45,185 nucleotides of DNA from Lutibacter sp. (lineage in GTDB: Bacteria > Bacteroidota > Bacteroidia > Flavobacteriales > Flavobacteriaceae), in contig NZ_JAUYUD010000037.1 of NCBI RefSeq assembly GCF_030692605.1, positions 1 to 45,185 of the forward strand, given 5' to 3'. Of this stretch, positions 1 to 8,124 are shown piece by piece. The position numbers and the translations under genes are program-made. Position 1 is the first letter of the stretch; the number at the start of each line of letters is the position of its first letter. The notes beneath the pieces are model-generated. The model was not told the DNA's origin and searched no databases. It saw only the letters and a list, made by a program, of their open reading frames with translations.

Positions 1-116
1 CTATTATAATAACGAAAGAATTAAATCAAATCTAAACAAAATGAGCCCGATAAAATATCGAGCTCATTATTGTCAAAATTAATTATAAATTTGTCTAACT
101 TTTTGGGTTCAGTCTA
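1..116 (+). mobile_element. IS3-family element, right-hand remnant at window edge
   Basis: The window opens inside an insertion sequence. A reading frame from base 2 encodes the typical C-terminus of an IS3-family OrfB transposase. It is followed by about ten bases and then a terminal inverted repeat at about 92-116; read on the minus strand from 116 it contains ACTGAACCCAAAAAGTTAGAC, one base different in places from the ends I know for IS150-group elements. The outer end is placed near 116 but may be off by a few bases because the partner end and the target duplication lie outside the window. The element stops about 13 bases after the stop codon of the next gene. Confidence 0.75.
2..82 (+). 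CDS. IS3-family transposase OrfB, C-terminal end (partial)
   Basis: This is the last 26 codons of a transposase that begins upstream of the window; the stop is TAA at 80-82. The peptide contains YYNNERIKSNL followed by MSPIKYRAHY, which is the conserved end of the rve integrase domain in IS3-family OrfB proteins (consensus around YN.ERI and LSP..YR). The catalytic DDE residues lie upstream and cannot be checked, so it is unknown whether the copy is intact. The frame is too short for routine gene callers. Confidence 0.75.
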   Translation, partial: YYNNERIKSNLNKMSPIKYRAHYCQN

Positions 117-129
117 ATGCGGCTTTTTT

Positions 130-513
130 TTATTTTAAATATTTTAAAAAGAAATTCATAAGTTTTTCTTTTAATTCATAGTGCATTTTAATAAATGTAT
201 CCATTTCGTCCTTAAGCAATACTTGTTTTTCATGAAAAATAGCTTCAGGTTTGTTATCAACTTTCGCTTGTGCCAATTCTCTTTTTTTCATTCTAATTCG
301 GTGTCTTAAATCACCTATAACTTCTCGTTCTCTTATAATTTTATTTTGAAATCCTTCTATCTTAATCATGATATCTGTACCCAAACTGCGGATTGCAACA
401 TGTTCTAATTTTTCTTCAAAATAATCCATTTCACCTTCATGAAATTTCAACTCTCTTTTCCACACCTCTAAATTGAAGTTTAGATCACTTAATAATAATA
501 ATTGGCTTTCCAT
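130..513 (-). CDS. Coiled-coil protein of unknown function, 127 aa
   Basis: I do not recognise a named family. The product is 127 residues, highly charged, without signal peptide or membrane segment, and is predicted to be almost entirely helical. Two long heptad-like stretches (about residues 14-40 and 50-125, with runs such as REREVIGDLRHRIRMKKREL) suggest a cytoplasmic coiled coil. The start ATG at 511-513 is preceded only by AT-rich DNA with no clear promoter box. Its stop lies about 13 bases from the end of the IS3 element, so its natural terminator may have been displaced. It is probably a lineage-specific flavobacterial protein; no function is inferred. Confidence 0.6.
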   Translation of the reverse strand: MESQLLLLSDLNFNLEVWKRELKFHEGEMDYFEEKLEHVAIRSLGTDIMIKIEGFQNKIIREREVIGDLRHRIRMKKRELAQAKVDNKPEAIFHEKQVLLKDEMDTFIKMHYELKEKLMNFFLKYLK

Positions 514-647
514 ACATACTTTAATTTAAGTTTATTTTAATACCCTAAAGTTCATCATTTTTTAAAAATATTCTTCTGATATTTATCATAAAAACTAAGA
601 ATAAATCAAATATTAAAAAAAAATGATCTTGGTTAAAGATATAAAAA

Positions 648-675
648 AAGCGTTTTAAAATTAATTAAAACGCTT
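648..675 (-). terminator. Rho-independent terminator after the MacAB-like operon
   Basis: An 11-bp perfect stem (AAGCGTTTTAA at 648-658 with its complement at 665-675) is followed, in the minus-strand direction, by a T-run. It sits 25 bases after the stop of the membrane-fusion protein gene and should end the four-gene export operon. Confidence 0.8.
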
Positions 676-699
676 AAATAATTATATTTTCATTAAAAT

Positions 700-1812
700 T
701 TACCCTTTTTCTTCTTCTTCTTCTTTTTTAGAAGCTTTATTCCAAATTTTTATTTCATCTTTTAAAGTAACACCTTTAATAATTTCAACATTAACACCGT
801 CTGATATTCCAAGTTCAACATCGCGTCTTTCAAACTTTTGATCACCAACTTTTACTTCTACAAAAGGTGCTTCAGTTTTTTTGTCAAATTGTAGCAGTGC
901 TTCTTTAATAGATAGAACACTGTCTTTCTTTTCCAAAACTATATCAGCATTTGCGCTGTACCCTGCTCTTACAAAAAATTGATTATCTAACGTTACATCT
1001 CCTTTAATTTTAAATTGAACAGCTCCATTTTCTTCTGTTCCTTTAGGGGCAATAAAATTTAATTTAGCAAGATATTTTTTCTTTTCAATCGCACCTAGTG
1101 AAACCTCTAATACCGTTCCGTTTTTAATTTTTCCTACCTCGGCTTCATCAACTTTTCCTTCAAAAATCATTTTAGTCATATCAGCAATAGTTGCAATGGT
1201 TGTTCCTGCATTAAACGTATTACTTTCAATTACCTGAGTTCCCCTACGAACTGGAATTTCTAATATGGTCCCAGCTATTTCAGCTTTTACATAGGTGTTT
1301 GCAGTTTTTCCCATACCAGCAGCGGAACCTTTTTTAATGATATCTAAATTGTTTTGAGAATTACTCAAATCTTGCCTTGCGCTATTATAATTTAACTCGG
1401 CTGATTCAAATTCTTGCTTAGAAATTACACCCTTTTCAAAAAGACCTTTGTTTCTTTCAAATAAGGTTTTAGTATTATCAAATCTCAATTGAGCCGTTTT
1501 TACTGAGCCTTGTGCACTATTAAGTGAACCCACATTAGGAACAACTCTTATAGTTGCAATTAAGTCACCCACTTTAACAACAGCTCCTTCTTCAACAAAT
1601 ATTTCTTCAATGATTCCAGAAACCTTTGGCTTAATTTCTGCTTCCTCTAATGGAACAACCTTTCCTGTTGCAACCGTTTTTCTAACAATATTTGTTTTAA
1701 ATGGTTTTTCTGTTTCAAACTCTATAGGAGATTTACTATTTTTTGCTCCAAACCAAGCTAAAACAGCTATAAGCGCTACTCCTATCGATCCAAAAATTAT
1801 TTTTTTCTTCAT
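700..1812 (-). CDS. Periplasmic adaptor (membrane-fusion protein), HlyD/MacA family
   Basis: This 370-residue protein should link an inner-membrane ABC exporter to an outer-membrane channel. The N-terminus has one membrane anchor or uncleaved signal (about residues 4-22). It is followed by a biotinyl-lipoyl-like half-domain (near 45-90, with the SGIIEEIFVEEGAVVKVGD type motif), a coiled-coil hairpin (about 100-165), a second lipoyl half and a beta-barrel domain. The C-terminal tail is a run of glutamates and lysines. It is the last gene of the ATPase-permease-permease-adaptor operon, 111 bases after the second permease. No TolC-like gene is present nearby, so the outer channel must be encoded elsewhere. 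The cargo cannot be read from the sequence; MacA-type adaptors handle macrolides, peptides or lipids. Confidence 0.88.
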   Translation of the reverse strand: MKKKIIFGSIGVALIAVLAWFGAKNSKSPIEFETEKPFKTNIVRKTVATGKVVPLEEAEIKPKVSGIIEEIFVEEGAVVKVGDLIATIRVVPNVGSLNSAQGSVKTAQLRFDNTKTLFERNKGLFEKGVISKQEFESAELNYNSARQDLSNSQNNLDIIKKGSAAGMGKTANTYVKAEIAGTILEIPVRRGTQVIESNTFNAGTTIATIADMTKMIFEGKVDEAEVGKIKNGTVLEVSLGAIEKKKYLAKLNFIAPKGTEENGAVQFKIKGDVTLDNQFFVRAGYSANADIVLEKKDSVLSIKEALLQFDKKTEAPFVEVKVGDQKFERRDVELGISDGVNVEIIKGVTLKDEIKIWNKASKKEEEEEKG

Positions 1813-1923
1813 TAGTTATTGATTTTGTTTATTTTTATTTTGAAAGACTGAAATATTATATTAATGTTATGAAACATTTAATTACAATCTTTTTTTTATT
1901 TTTTAATTATCAATTTTTATTAA

Positions 1924-3165
1924 TTATTCTTCTCTTAATGCTTCAATTGGTCTAATACTAACCGCTGTGTGCGCTGGAATTAATCCTATTAATGTACCTA
2001 AAACTACCAATGTAAGTGCAGCAATCAATATTACAGGAATATCGACAGTTGGATTTGTTAAGGCTGCATCTTCCCCTTTACCTAAAGTGGCATCTATTAA
2101 CATTAAAACTAACCCTCCAAAAATAATTCCTAAGGCTCCTGCAATACTTGTTAAAAATACTGATTCTAGTATTATTTGCCTCTTAATTTCCCACGGCTTT
2201 GCGCCAATTGCTCTTCGTATTCCAATCTCTTTGGTTCGTTCTTTCACTGTTATTAATAAAATATTTCCAATGGCAAAAACACCTGCAATTAATGTAGCAA
2301 TGCCAACAAACCAAGTCAAAAATTGCATTCCGGTTAAAAAACCAGTGACTTTAGCTATTTCTTTACCTAAATTAAAACTACCAAAAGCACGTTCATCTTC
2401 TGGATGTACTTTATGTAAGTTTTTAAGTAATAATTTAATATCCGCTTCAATTTGAACAATATCAAAACCTGGTTTCCCAGTAATCATCATCCAACCAATG
2501 CTATCTCCCATGTTATAAACCTGCTGAAAAGTAGTAAAAGGGATATGAATATTCCCTTGTGGACCACCTCCAACCATACCTTCTTTATACATTCCAACAA
2601 CATTATAATTAATATCGTTAATTTTAATGTATTGCCCTATTGGGTCTTCATCTTTTTCAAAGAGTTGCTTATAGATTTCTTCTTCAATAACACAAACCTT
2701 CTTTTTTTCTTTAATATCGTTATCGTTGATAAAACGACCATATACTAAATTTCTTTTTTGAACCTTATCAAATTCTGGGTAATCTCCAAAAACCCCAAAG
2801 GTTCCTGATTTAAATTTATTAATTGTTAGTGCCTGTGTTTGGTGTCTTGGAACCACAAATTCCAACCCTTCAATTTCCGTTCTAATAGTCTCAATATCAG
2901 ACATTTTTAATCGTAGCGATTTTCCTTCTTGAAAACCTTTAAAAGGCTGACTTGTCTGTTGTGCCCACACAAATACACTATTGGTCGCAAAGTTTCCGAA
3001 TAATTTATTAAAATTATTTTCCACTCCCTTAGCTGCACCCAATAATACAACCAACAAAAATATACCCCACATTACACCAATAATGGTAATTGCAGTTCGT
3101 ATTTTGTTTTTACGAATGCTACTGTATATTTCTTGCCAGGTATCTGTATCAAATAAAAACTTCAT
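1924..3165 (-). CDS. MacB-type ABC transporter permease (second of pair)
   Basis: This 413-residue inner-membrane protein has the MacB/FtsX layout: one N-terminal helix (about 20-45), a large periplasmic MacB-PCD domain, then three C-terminal helices (about 280-300, 335-357, 375-395). The cytoplasmic motif KERTKEIGIRRAIGAKP before the second helix is the FtsX-family coupling motif that contacts the ATPase. It lies 37 bases downstream of a related permease. MacB itself is a homodimer with a fused ATPase; here the ATPase is separate and two different permeases probably form a heterodimer. This arrangement is common in Bacteroidota. Confidence 0.88.
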   Translation of the reverse strand: MKFLFDTDTWQEIYSSIRKNKIRTAITIIGVMWGIFLLVVLLGAAKGVENNFNKLFGNFATNSVFVWAQQTSQPFKGFQEGKSLRLKMSDIETIRTEIEGLEFVVPRHQTQALTINKFKSGTFGVFGDYPEFDKVQKRNLVYGRFINDNDIKEKKKVCVIEEEIYKQLFEKDEDPIGQYIKINDINYNVVGMYKEGMVGGGPQGNIHIPFTTFQQVYNMGDSIGWMMITGKPGFDIVQIEADIKLLLKNLHKVHPEDERAFGSFNLGKEIAKVTGFLTGMQFLTWFVGIATLIAGVFAIGNILLITVKERTKEIGIRRAIGAKPWEIKRQIILESVFLTSIAGALGIIFGGLVLMLIDATLGKGEDAALTNPTVDIPVILIAALTLVVLGTLIGLIPAHTAVSIRPIEALREE

Positions 3166-3202
3166 TTTCTATAATAGTTTTACTTTTTTGTAAAATTCAT
3201 AA

Positions 3203-4432
3203 TTACTCATCGTTTAATGCTACAATTGGTTTTATACTAGCAGCCCTTTTGGCAGGAATATAACCAGCAATAGTACCTGCAATTATTAATATAATAGTTG
3301 CTCCAACAACCACGTATGTTTCTACCGATGGATTAATAATAAAATAGGTTTCCAAACTGTCGCCAATCGCTTTTAAAGTGAATACTCCAATCAATAACCC
3401 TACATAACCAGCAACCGCAGTTACAAATATAGATTCTAACATAATCATTCCTACTATTGATTTTGGTGTTGCTCCTAACGCTTTTCTAATACCTATTTCT
3501 TTAGATCTTTCTTTAACAATATAAACCATAATATTACTTATACCTATTATACCAGCAACAAGAGTCCCTATACCAATAAATAAAATAATTATATTTAAAA
3601 CCATCATAAACTGATTCACACTTTTATTTGCCTCAGCCATATTAGAAACTCTTAAAGCAGCTTGATCTCTGGGGTCTATATCGTGTTTTTCTTTAAATCG
3701 AGCTAAAATTAAATTACCAAATGAAATGGCTTGCTCCAAATTTAGCGTTGGATTATAGGTTAAATTAAGCTGATCTATATAGTCATTATTTCCATAAATA
3801 GATTGTGCGGTGGTAATTGGCATGTAAATAATACGCTCCTCATTATCACCACCTTCATCAGAAAAAGTTCCAATAACTTTGTAGGTAACTCCATTTAAAC
3901 TAATACTTTTACCTAACGCAATTCTACCTCCAAATAAATCTTCTTTCACCAGCCTCCCTATTACAATTACTTTCGATTTATTTTTTAAATCAAACATATT
4001 TAAATAGCGACCTTCATCTATTATTGTTTTTTCTAAAAATTGATGATCAGGATGCACAGCTCGTAGTGAATAATTATTTTGTTCATTTTTATATATAGCT
4101 TGAACATTATTGTAAATACGAGCGCTTAAAAACTGAACTTTATTTCCGAATTCATCAACAATAAACTTATAGTCATCGTTTTTAAACTGAATTTTTCGAC
4201 CACTCTGTAACCCTTTATATGGTTTAGTTGTTTGACCTGTTCTAATAAATATTGCATTATTTGCATCATCATTAAACGATTTTTCAAAAGTGTGTTTTAA
4301 ACCATTCCCAATACCAAATAAGAGCGTAAAAAGTAATATTGCGAATGCAATAGTAAAACCAGAAAGAAGTGTTCTTAATTTGTTTTTACTAAGGGTCTGA
4401 AAAATTTCTTGCCACCGGTCTAAATCAAACAT
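3203..4432 (-). CDS. MacB-type ABC transporter permease (first of pair)
   Basis: A 409-residue homologue of the downstream permease with the same architecture: an N-terminal helix (about 18-42), a periplasmic MacB-PCD domain and three C-terminal helices starting near residue 280. It carries the coupling motif VKERSKEIGIRKALGATP. The start codon lies 3 bases after the stop of the ATPase gene, so translation is probably coupled. Divergence between the two permeases is high outside the FtsX domain, which fits a heterodimer with distinct periplasmic faces rather than a recent duplication. Confidence 0.88.
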   Translation of the reverse strand: MFDLDRWQEIFQTLSKNKLRTLLSGFTIAFAILLFTLLFGIGNGLKHTFEKSFNDDANNAIFIRTGQTTKPYKGLQSGRKIQFKNDDYKFIVDEFGNKVQFLSARIYNNVQAIYKNEQNNYSLRAVHPDHQFLEKTIIDEGRYLNMFDLKNKSKVIVIGRLVKEDLFGGRIALGKSISLNGVTYKVIGTFSDEGGDNEERIIYMPITTAQSIYGNNDYIDQLNLTYNPTLNLEQAISFGNLILARFKEKHDIDPRDQAALRVSNMAEANKSVNQFMMVLNIIILFIGIGTLVAGIIGISNIMVYIVKERSKEIGIRKALGATPKSIVGMIMLESIFVTAVAGYVGLLIGVFTLKAIGDSLETYFIINPSVETYVVVGATIILIIAGTIAGYIPAKRAASIKPIVALNDE

Positions 4433-4435
4433 ATC

Positions 4436-5128
4436 TTATACTATTGCTTTTTTTAGTACTTTCTCATCACTAATAATGATGCCATCTCTTAAACGCACAA
4501 TTCTATCTGTTTCATTTGCAATATCCTCTTCATGAGTTATCACAAATACAGTCATCCCTTCTCGATTTATTTCTTTTAAAAGTTCCATGACAGAAGCAGA
4601 AGTAGTTGAATCTAACGCTCCAGTAGGTTCATCAGCCAAAATAACTTTAGGGTTTGTAACTAAAGCGCGTGCCACTGCAACGCGTTGTTTTTCACCACCT
4701 GACAGCTCACTTGGTAAATGGTCTGCTCTTTCTTTTAATCCAACTTTATCTAAAAATTGCATGGCTCTTTCGTTGCGTTCTTTTCGTCCCATTCCTTGAT
4801 AGTAAAGCGGGAGAGCCACATTTTCCAATGCGTTTTTATAATTTATTAAATTAAATGATTGAAATACAAAACCTAAAAATTTATTTCGAAGCACTGCTGC
4901 CTTAGTTTCATCCAAATTTTCAATTAATTGTCCATTTAAAAAATAATTTCCCTCATCATGATTGTCTAATAACCCAACAATATTCAATAAAGTTGATTTT
5001 CCAGAACCAGAAGAACCCATAATAGCAACAAATTCTCCTTCTTTTATATGTAAATCTAATCCTTTTAAAACATGAAGTTTATCTTTCCCAATTGGATAAG
5101 ATTTGTGCAGTTTTTCTATTTTAATCAT
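4436..5128 (-). CDS. ABC transporter ATP-binding protein, MacB/LolD type
   Basis: This 230-residue cytoplasmic ATPase powers the two permeases encoded directly downstream. All nucleotide-binding motifs are visible: Walker A GSSGSGKST (about residues 38-46), Q-loop in VFQSFNLI, signature LSGGEKQRVAVARAL (about 140-154), Walker B VILADEPTGALD and the H-loop VITHEED. Length and motifs match the MacB/LolD/FtsE group. It is the first gene of the operon, and 98 bases separate it from a divergent DCC-family gene. I saw no good TAnnTTTG box upstream on this strand. Confidence 0.92.
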   Translation of the reverse strand: MIKIEKLHKSYPIGKDKLHVLKGLDLHIKEGEFVAIMGSSGSGKSTLLNIVGLLDNHDEGNYFLNGQLIENLDETKAAVLRNKFLGFVFQSFNLINYKNALENVALPLYYQGMGRKERNERAMQFLDKVGLKERADHLPSELSGGEKQRVAVARALVTNPKVILADEPTGALDSTTSASVMELLKEINREGMTVFVITHEEDIANETDRIVRLRDGIIISDEKVLKKAIV

Positions 5129-5214
5129 TTGGTTGTTGTTTTAAACGAAATTATAAAATGCACTACAAAAACCTATTAATTTTATGTTAAATCCCAACAT
5201 ATTTAATTATTATG

Positions 5215-5222
5215 TAGCTTTG
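5215..5222 (+). promoter_or_regulatory. Possible -7 box before the DCC-family gene
   Basis: TAGCTTTG matches the Bacteroidota -7 consensus TAnnTTTG but lies only 4 bases before the ATG at 5227, and no TTTG is seen about 20 bases upstream. If real, the transcript would be leaderless or nearly so; a chance match is equally possible. Confidence 0.3.
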
Positions 5223-5226
5223 CTTT

Positions 5227-5637
5227 ATGAACAAATTTGATAACAAATCTCTAATTCTTTTCGATGGAATTTGCAATTTATGCAATTCATCAGTCAAATT
5301 CATAATAAAAAATGATCCAAACGAAAATTTCAAATTTGCTTCAATTCAATCAGACGCCGCAACCGAAATTTTGTTACAGTATTCAACTATAAAATATGAT
5401 TTAGATTCTATTATTTTAATTGAAGAAGGAAAAATATACGACAAATCGACTGCAATTCTTAAAATTGCTCGAAAATTAGCACATGGATTTTCCGTTTGCT
5501 ATATTTTTATAATTGTACCACTATTTATAAGAGATTGGGTTTATTCAACCATAGCAAAAAATCGCTATAATTGGTTTGGAAAAAGAGAAAGCTGTATGTT
5601 GCCTTCCTTAGAAATAAAAAAAAGATTTTTAAATTAG
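5227..5637 (+). CDS. DCC-family (DUF393) thiol-disulfide oxidoreductase-like protein
   Basis: The 136-residue product starts with FDGICNLCNSSVKF, the DxxCxxC motif that defines the DCC/DUF393 family (YuxK-like), here at residues 13-19. The family has a thioredoxin-like fold and is presumed to act in thiol-disulfide chemistry, but substrates are mostly unknown. A hydrophobic stretch near residues 88-105 may be amphipathic or membrane-associated. The start is the only ATG before the motif. The gene converges with the symporter gene, with a 32-base gap and no clear terminator. Confidence 0.85.
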   Translation: MNKFDNKSLILFDGICNLCNSSVKFIIKNDPNENFKFASIQSDAATEILLQYSTIKYDLDSIILIEEGKIYDKSTAILKIARKLAHGFSVCYIFIIVPLFIRDWVYSTIAKNRYNWFGKRESCMLPSLEIKKRFLN

Positions 5638-5669
5638 AAAAACAATTATTAACCTATATCATTATCATT

Positions 5670-6950
5670 TCAATCTTTCACTTTCGGTTCATGAAGTTTC
5701 CCTAAAGATTTTGCAACGATCATAGAAACTACAGCATCTCCAGTTACGTTCACAGTTGTTCTACACATATCTAAAGGTCTATCAATAGCAAAAATTAATG
5801 CCAAACCTGCTTCCGGAATCCCGGCTTGCGCCAAAACAATCACCAACATAACCATACCTGCACCTGGCACTGCTGCCGATCCTATGCTTGCCAATGTTGC
5901 AGTAACAATTATTCCCAATTGAACAGATAATGATAAGTCCATTCCAAAAGCCTGGGCAATAAATACTGCTGCTACTGCCTGATACAAACTTGTGCCATCC
6001 ATATTTATGGTTGCTCCAATTGGTAAAACAAAACTACTTACTTCTTCTTCAACACCTAAATGCTCTGTAACCCTTTCCATGGTAACAGGCAATGTTGCCG
6101 CACTGCTGCTAGTTGAAAAAGCCAATAATTGTGCTGGGGAGATTCCTTTCATAAAGAAAGAAGGTTTCCTTTTAGCAAATATAAATACCAACAAATTGTA
6201 GAATACTATAATAATGATTAATCCTAAAACAACTGTAAAAGCATACCATGCTAATGCTTTAAATAAATCTATACTCGGAGATTCCACTACTAAAGCAGCT
6301 AATAACGCAAAAACGCCATAAGGTGAAGCTATCATAATTAAGTCTATCATTTTCAGAATAACTTCATTAAAACCATCGAAGAATTTTTTAACGGGTTTCG
6401 ATTTTTTTTCTGGAATCAATATTAACCCAATACCAAAAAATATGGAGAAAAATATAACTTGAAGCATATTCTTATTTTCTGAAGCCGCTCCAAAAATATT
6501 ATCTGGAACAATATCTACCAACGCTTGAAGCGGACCACTTTCTTTTTGTATGGAAGCCTCATCTGAATATTTTTCGGCATCACTGCTATAATTACTAACT
6601 AATTCTTGACGCGTTTCTTCTGAAATTGAATTTCCTGGTTTTATAATATTCACCAATAATAATCCAATCGAAACTGCAATTACGGTTGTTATCAAATAGA
6701 GTCCAATTGTTCGACCTCCCATTTTAGACAATTTTGAAATATCTTTTAAATCGGAAACGCCTTTTATAAGTGAAGCTAATATTAAAGGAACTGCTATTAG
6801 TTTTAATGAATTTATAAAAATAGTTCCAAATGGCTTGACCCAATCTTTTACAATTTCTTTTCCTCCATCAAACTGAGTCATTATTAAGCCCACTAAAACA
6901 CCCAAAACCATTCCCAGTAATATTTGCCAATGCAATGCTAATTTTTTCAT
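5670..6950 (-). CDS. Dicarboxylate/amino acid:cation symporter (DAACS), intact copy
   Basis: A 426-residue inner-membrane symporter of the GltP/GltPh/DctA family, which imports glutamate, aspartate or C4-dicarboxylates with sodium or protons. Visible motifs are the serine-rich hairpin 1 loop (AFSTSSSAATLPVTM), the TM7 motif NMDGT and the TM8 motif DMCRTTVNVTGD. The Asp, Arg, Thr and Asn in TM8 correspond to substrate-binding residues of GltPh, and the Arg suggests an acidic substrate rather than a neutral amino acid. The N-terminus MKKLALHWQILLGMVLG is a typical first helix. Its neighbour at 7206-9556 is a near-identical copy; this one is the only intact copy here. Confidence 0.93.
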   Translation of the reverse strand: MKKLALHWQILLGMVLGVLVGLIMTQFDGGKEIVKDWVKPFGTIFINSLKLIAVPLILASLIKGVSDLKDISKLSKMGGRTIGLYLITTVIAVSIGLLLVNIIKPGNSISEETRQELVSNYSSDAEKYSDEASIQKESGPLQALVDIVPDNIFGAASENKNMLQVIFFSIFFGIGLILIPEKKSKPVKKFFDGFNEVILKMIDLIMIASPYGVFALLAALVVESPSIDLFKALAWYAFTVVLGLIIIIVFYNLLVFIFAKRKPSFFMKGISPAQLLAFSTSSSAATLPVTMERVTEHLGVEEEVSSFVLPIGATINMDGTSLYQAVAAVFIAQAFGMDLSLSVQLGIIVTATLASIGSAAVPGAGMVMLVIVLAQAGIPEAGLALIFAIDRPLDMCRTTVNVTGDAVVSMIVAKSLGKLHEPKVKD

Positions 6951-7140
6951 TTAAGTATAGAATAAAACTTCTGAAATGTAATAAATATTAGCACACAAAA
7001 AATTTATTTTTAAATAAAATATTTTAGGTGTAAATCATCTGATTTTAAGAGCTTTGCGTACAAACCCAAAAGGGTTATTTTCTCAAAATAAGTAATTAAA
7101 TTTGTGAACGATTTTACAATAACAATGACAGTCGGATTAG

Positions 7141-7189
7141 TATTAAACAAATCAAGATGTTGAAATTCAACATCTTGATTTGTTTAATA
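7141..7189. repeat. Perfect 24-bp-arm inverted repeat between the two symporter genes
   Basis: Bases 7141-7164 are exactly complementary to 7166-7189 with a single central base, so a long hairpin can form in RNA of either strand. It begins 17 bases after the stop codon of the disrupted symporter gene, in its direction of transcription, and lies about 190 bases upstream of the intact symporter start. There is no T-run beyond the stem, but the outer arm ends are A/T-rich (TTTGTTTAATA). A terminator or attenuator between the copies is the simplest reading. Confidence 0.6.
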
Positions 7190-7979
7190 TAAAATTACAG
7201 TTGATCTAATTACTTTTATAATTATCGTCCCAATCTTTTACTTTAGGGTCATGCAGTCTTCCTAAAGATTTAGCAACAATCATAGATACAGATGCATCAC
7301 CTGTTACATTTACAGCTGTTCTGCACATGTCTAACGGTCTATCAATCGCAAAAATTAATGCCAAACCTGCTTCCGGAATTCCCGCTTGTGCCAATACAAT
7401 CACTAACATGACCATTCCTGCACCGGGTACAGCAGCAGAACCAATACTTGCTAGAGTTGCTGTAACAATAATACCTAACTGAACACCCAAAGATAAATCC
7501 ATTCCAAAAGCTTGTGCAATAAATACTGCAGCCACAGCTTGATATAAACTTGTACCATCCATATTTATAGTGGCTCCAATAGGTAAAACGAAACTACTCA
7601 CTTCTTCATCAACGCCTAAATGTTCTGTAACTCTTTCCATAGTAACAGGTAATGTTGCTGCACTGCTACTGGTTGAAAAAGCCAATAATTGTGCCGGCGA
7701 AATTCCTTTTAAAAAGAAAGAAGGGTTTTTCTTAGTAATTACCCACACTAAAAGATTGTAAAAAGCAATCATAATTAACAACCCTAAAATAACTGTAAAA
7801 GCATACCAAATTAACGCTTTAAATAAATCTACACTTGGAGATTCTACCACCAATGCGGCCAATAAAGCAAAAACTCCATAAGGTGCTGCAAGCATAATTA
7901 AATCAATCATTTTTAAAATGACTTCATTAAAACCATCAAAGAATTTTTTAACGGGTTTTGATTTTTTTTCAGGAATTAA

Positions 7980-7984
7980 TATCA
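7980..7984 (+). repeat. Target site duplication, left copy
   Basis: TATCA immediately left of the IS982-family element, repeated at 9026-9030. Because the element ends and flank share bases, the duplication could also be scored as 3 bp (ATC) with the element one base longer at each side. Confidence 0.7.
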
Positions 7985-8050
7985 ATGCGAATTAAGGGTT
8001 AAAAATCACAAGAAAAAAGCAAAAAATTTATGATAAAAAGCAATAAAATA

Positions 8051-8082
8051 TTTGCATAAAAGCCTGATAATCAGTATATTTA
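8051..8082 (+). promoter_or_regulatory. Probable transposase promoter inside the IS
   Basis: TTTG at 8051-8054 and TATATTTA at 8075-8082 are separated by 20 bases, matching the Bacteroidota TTTG-N19/21-TAnnTTTG pattern except for the last base. Transcription would begin near 8089, about 20 bases before the transposase ATG at 8110. Confidence 0.5.
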
Positions 8083-8124
8083 TAGTGAATTTCAAACATT
8101 ATAAAAAACATGATTAATCAGGCT
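8061..8124 (+). promoter_or_regulatory. Inverted repeat able to sequester the transposase start codon in read-through RNA
   Basis: Bases 8061-8073 pair with 8111-8124: AGCCTGAT with ATCAGGCT, then five more pairs after one bulged A at 8116. The right arm covers the T and G of the start codon (8110-8112) and the first codons. The left arm lies between the two promoter boxes, so it is absent from RNA that starts at the internal promoter but present in RNA entering from outside the element. See findings for the interpretation. Confidence 0.5.

Noticed and set aside
40-68. Hairpin AATGAGC.../...GCTCATT that looks like a terminator
   Set aside because: It lies inside the coding end of the IS3 transposase (codons for NKMSPIKYRAHY) and has no T-run, so it is better explained as coding sequence.
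1967-2455. 162-codon plus-strand frame in the permease gene
   Set aside because: It is the antisense shadow of a strongly conserved MacB-type permease.
7206-7985. C-terminal symporter half as an independent 259-residue gene
   Set aside because: It opens with an in-frame TTG that was an internal leucine codon, has no promoter of its own except element DNA, and lacks the first helices of the transporter.
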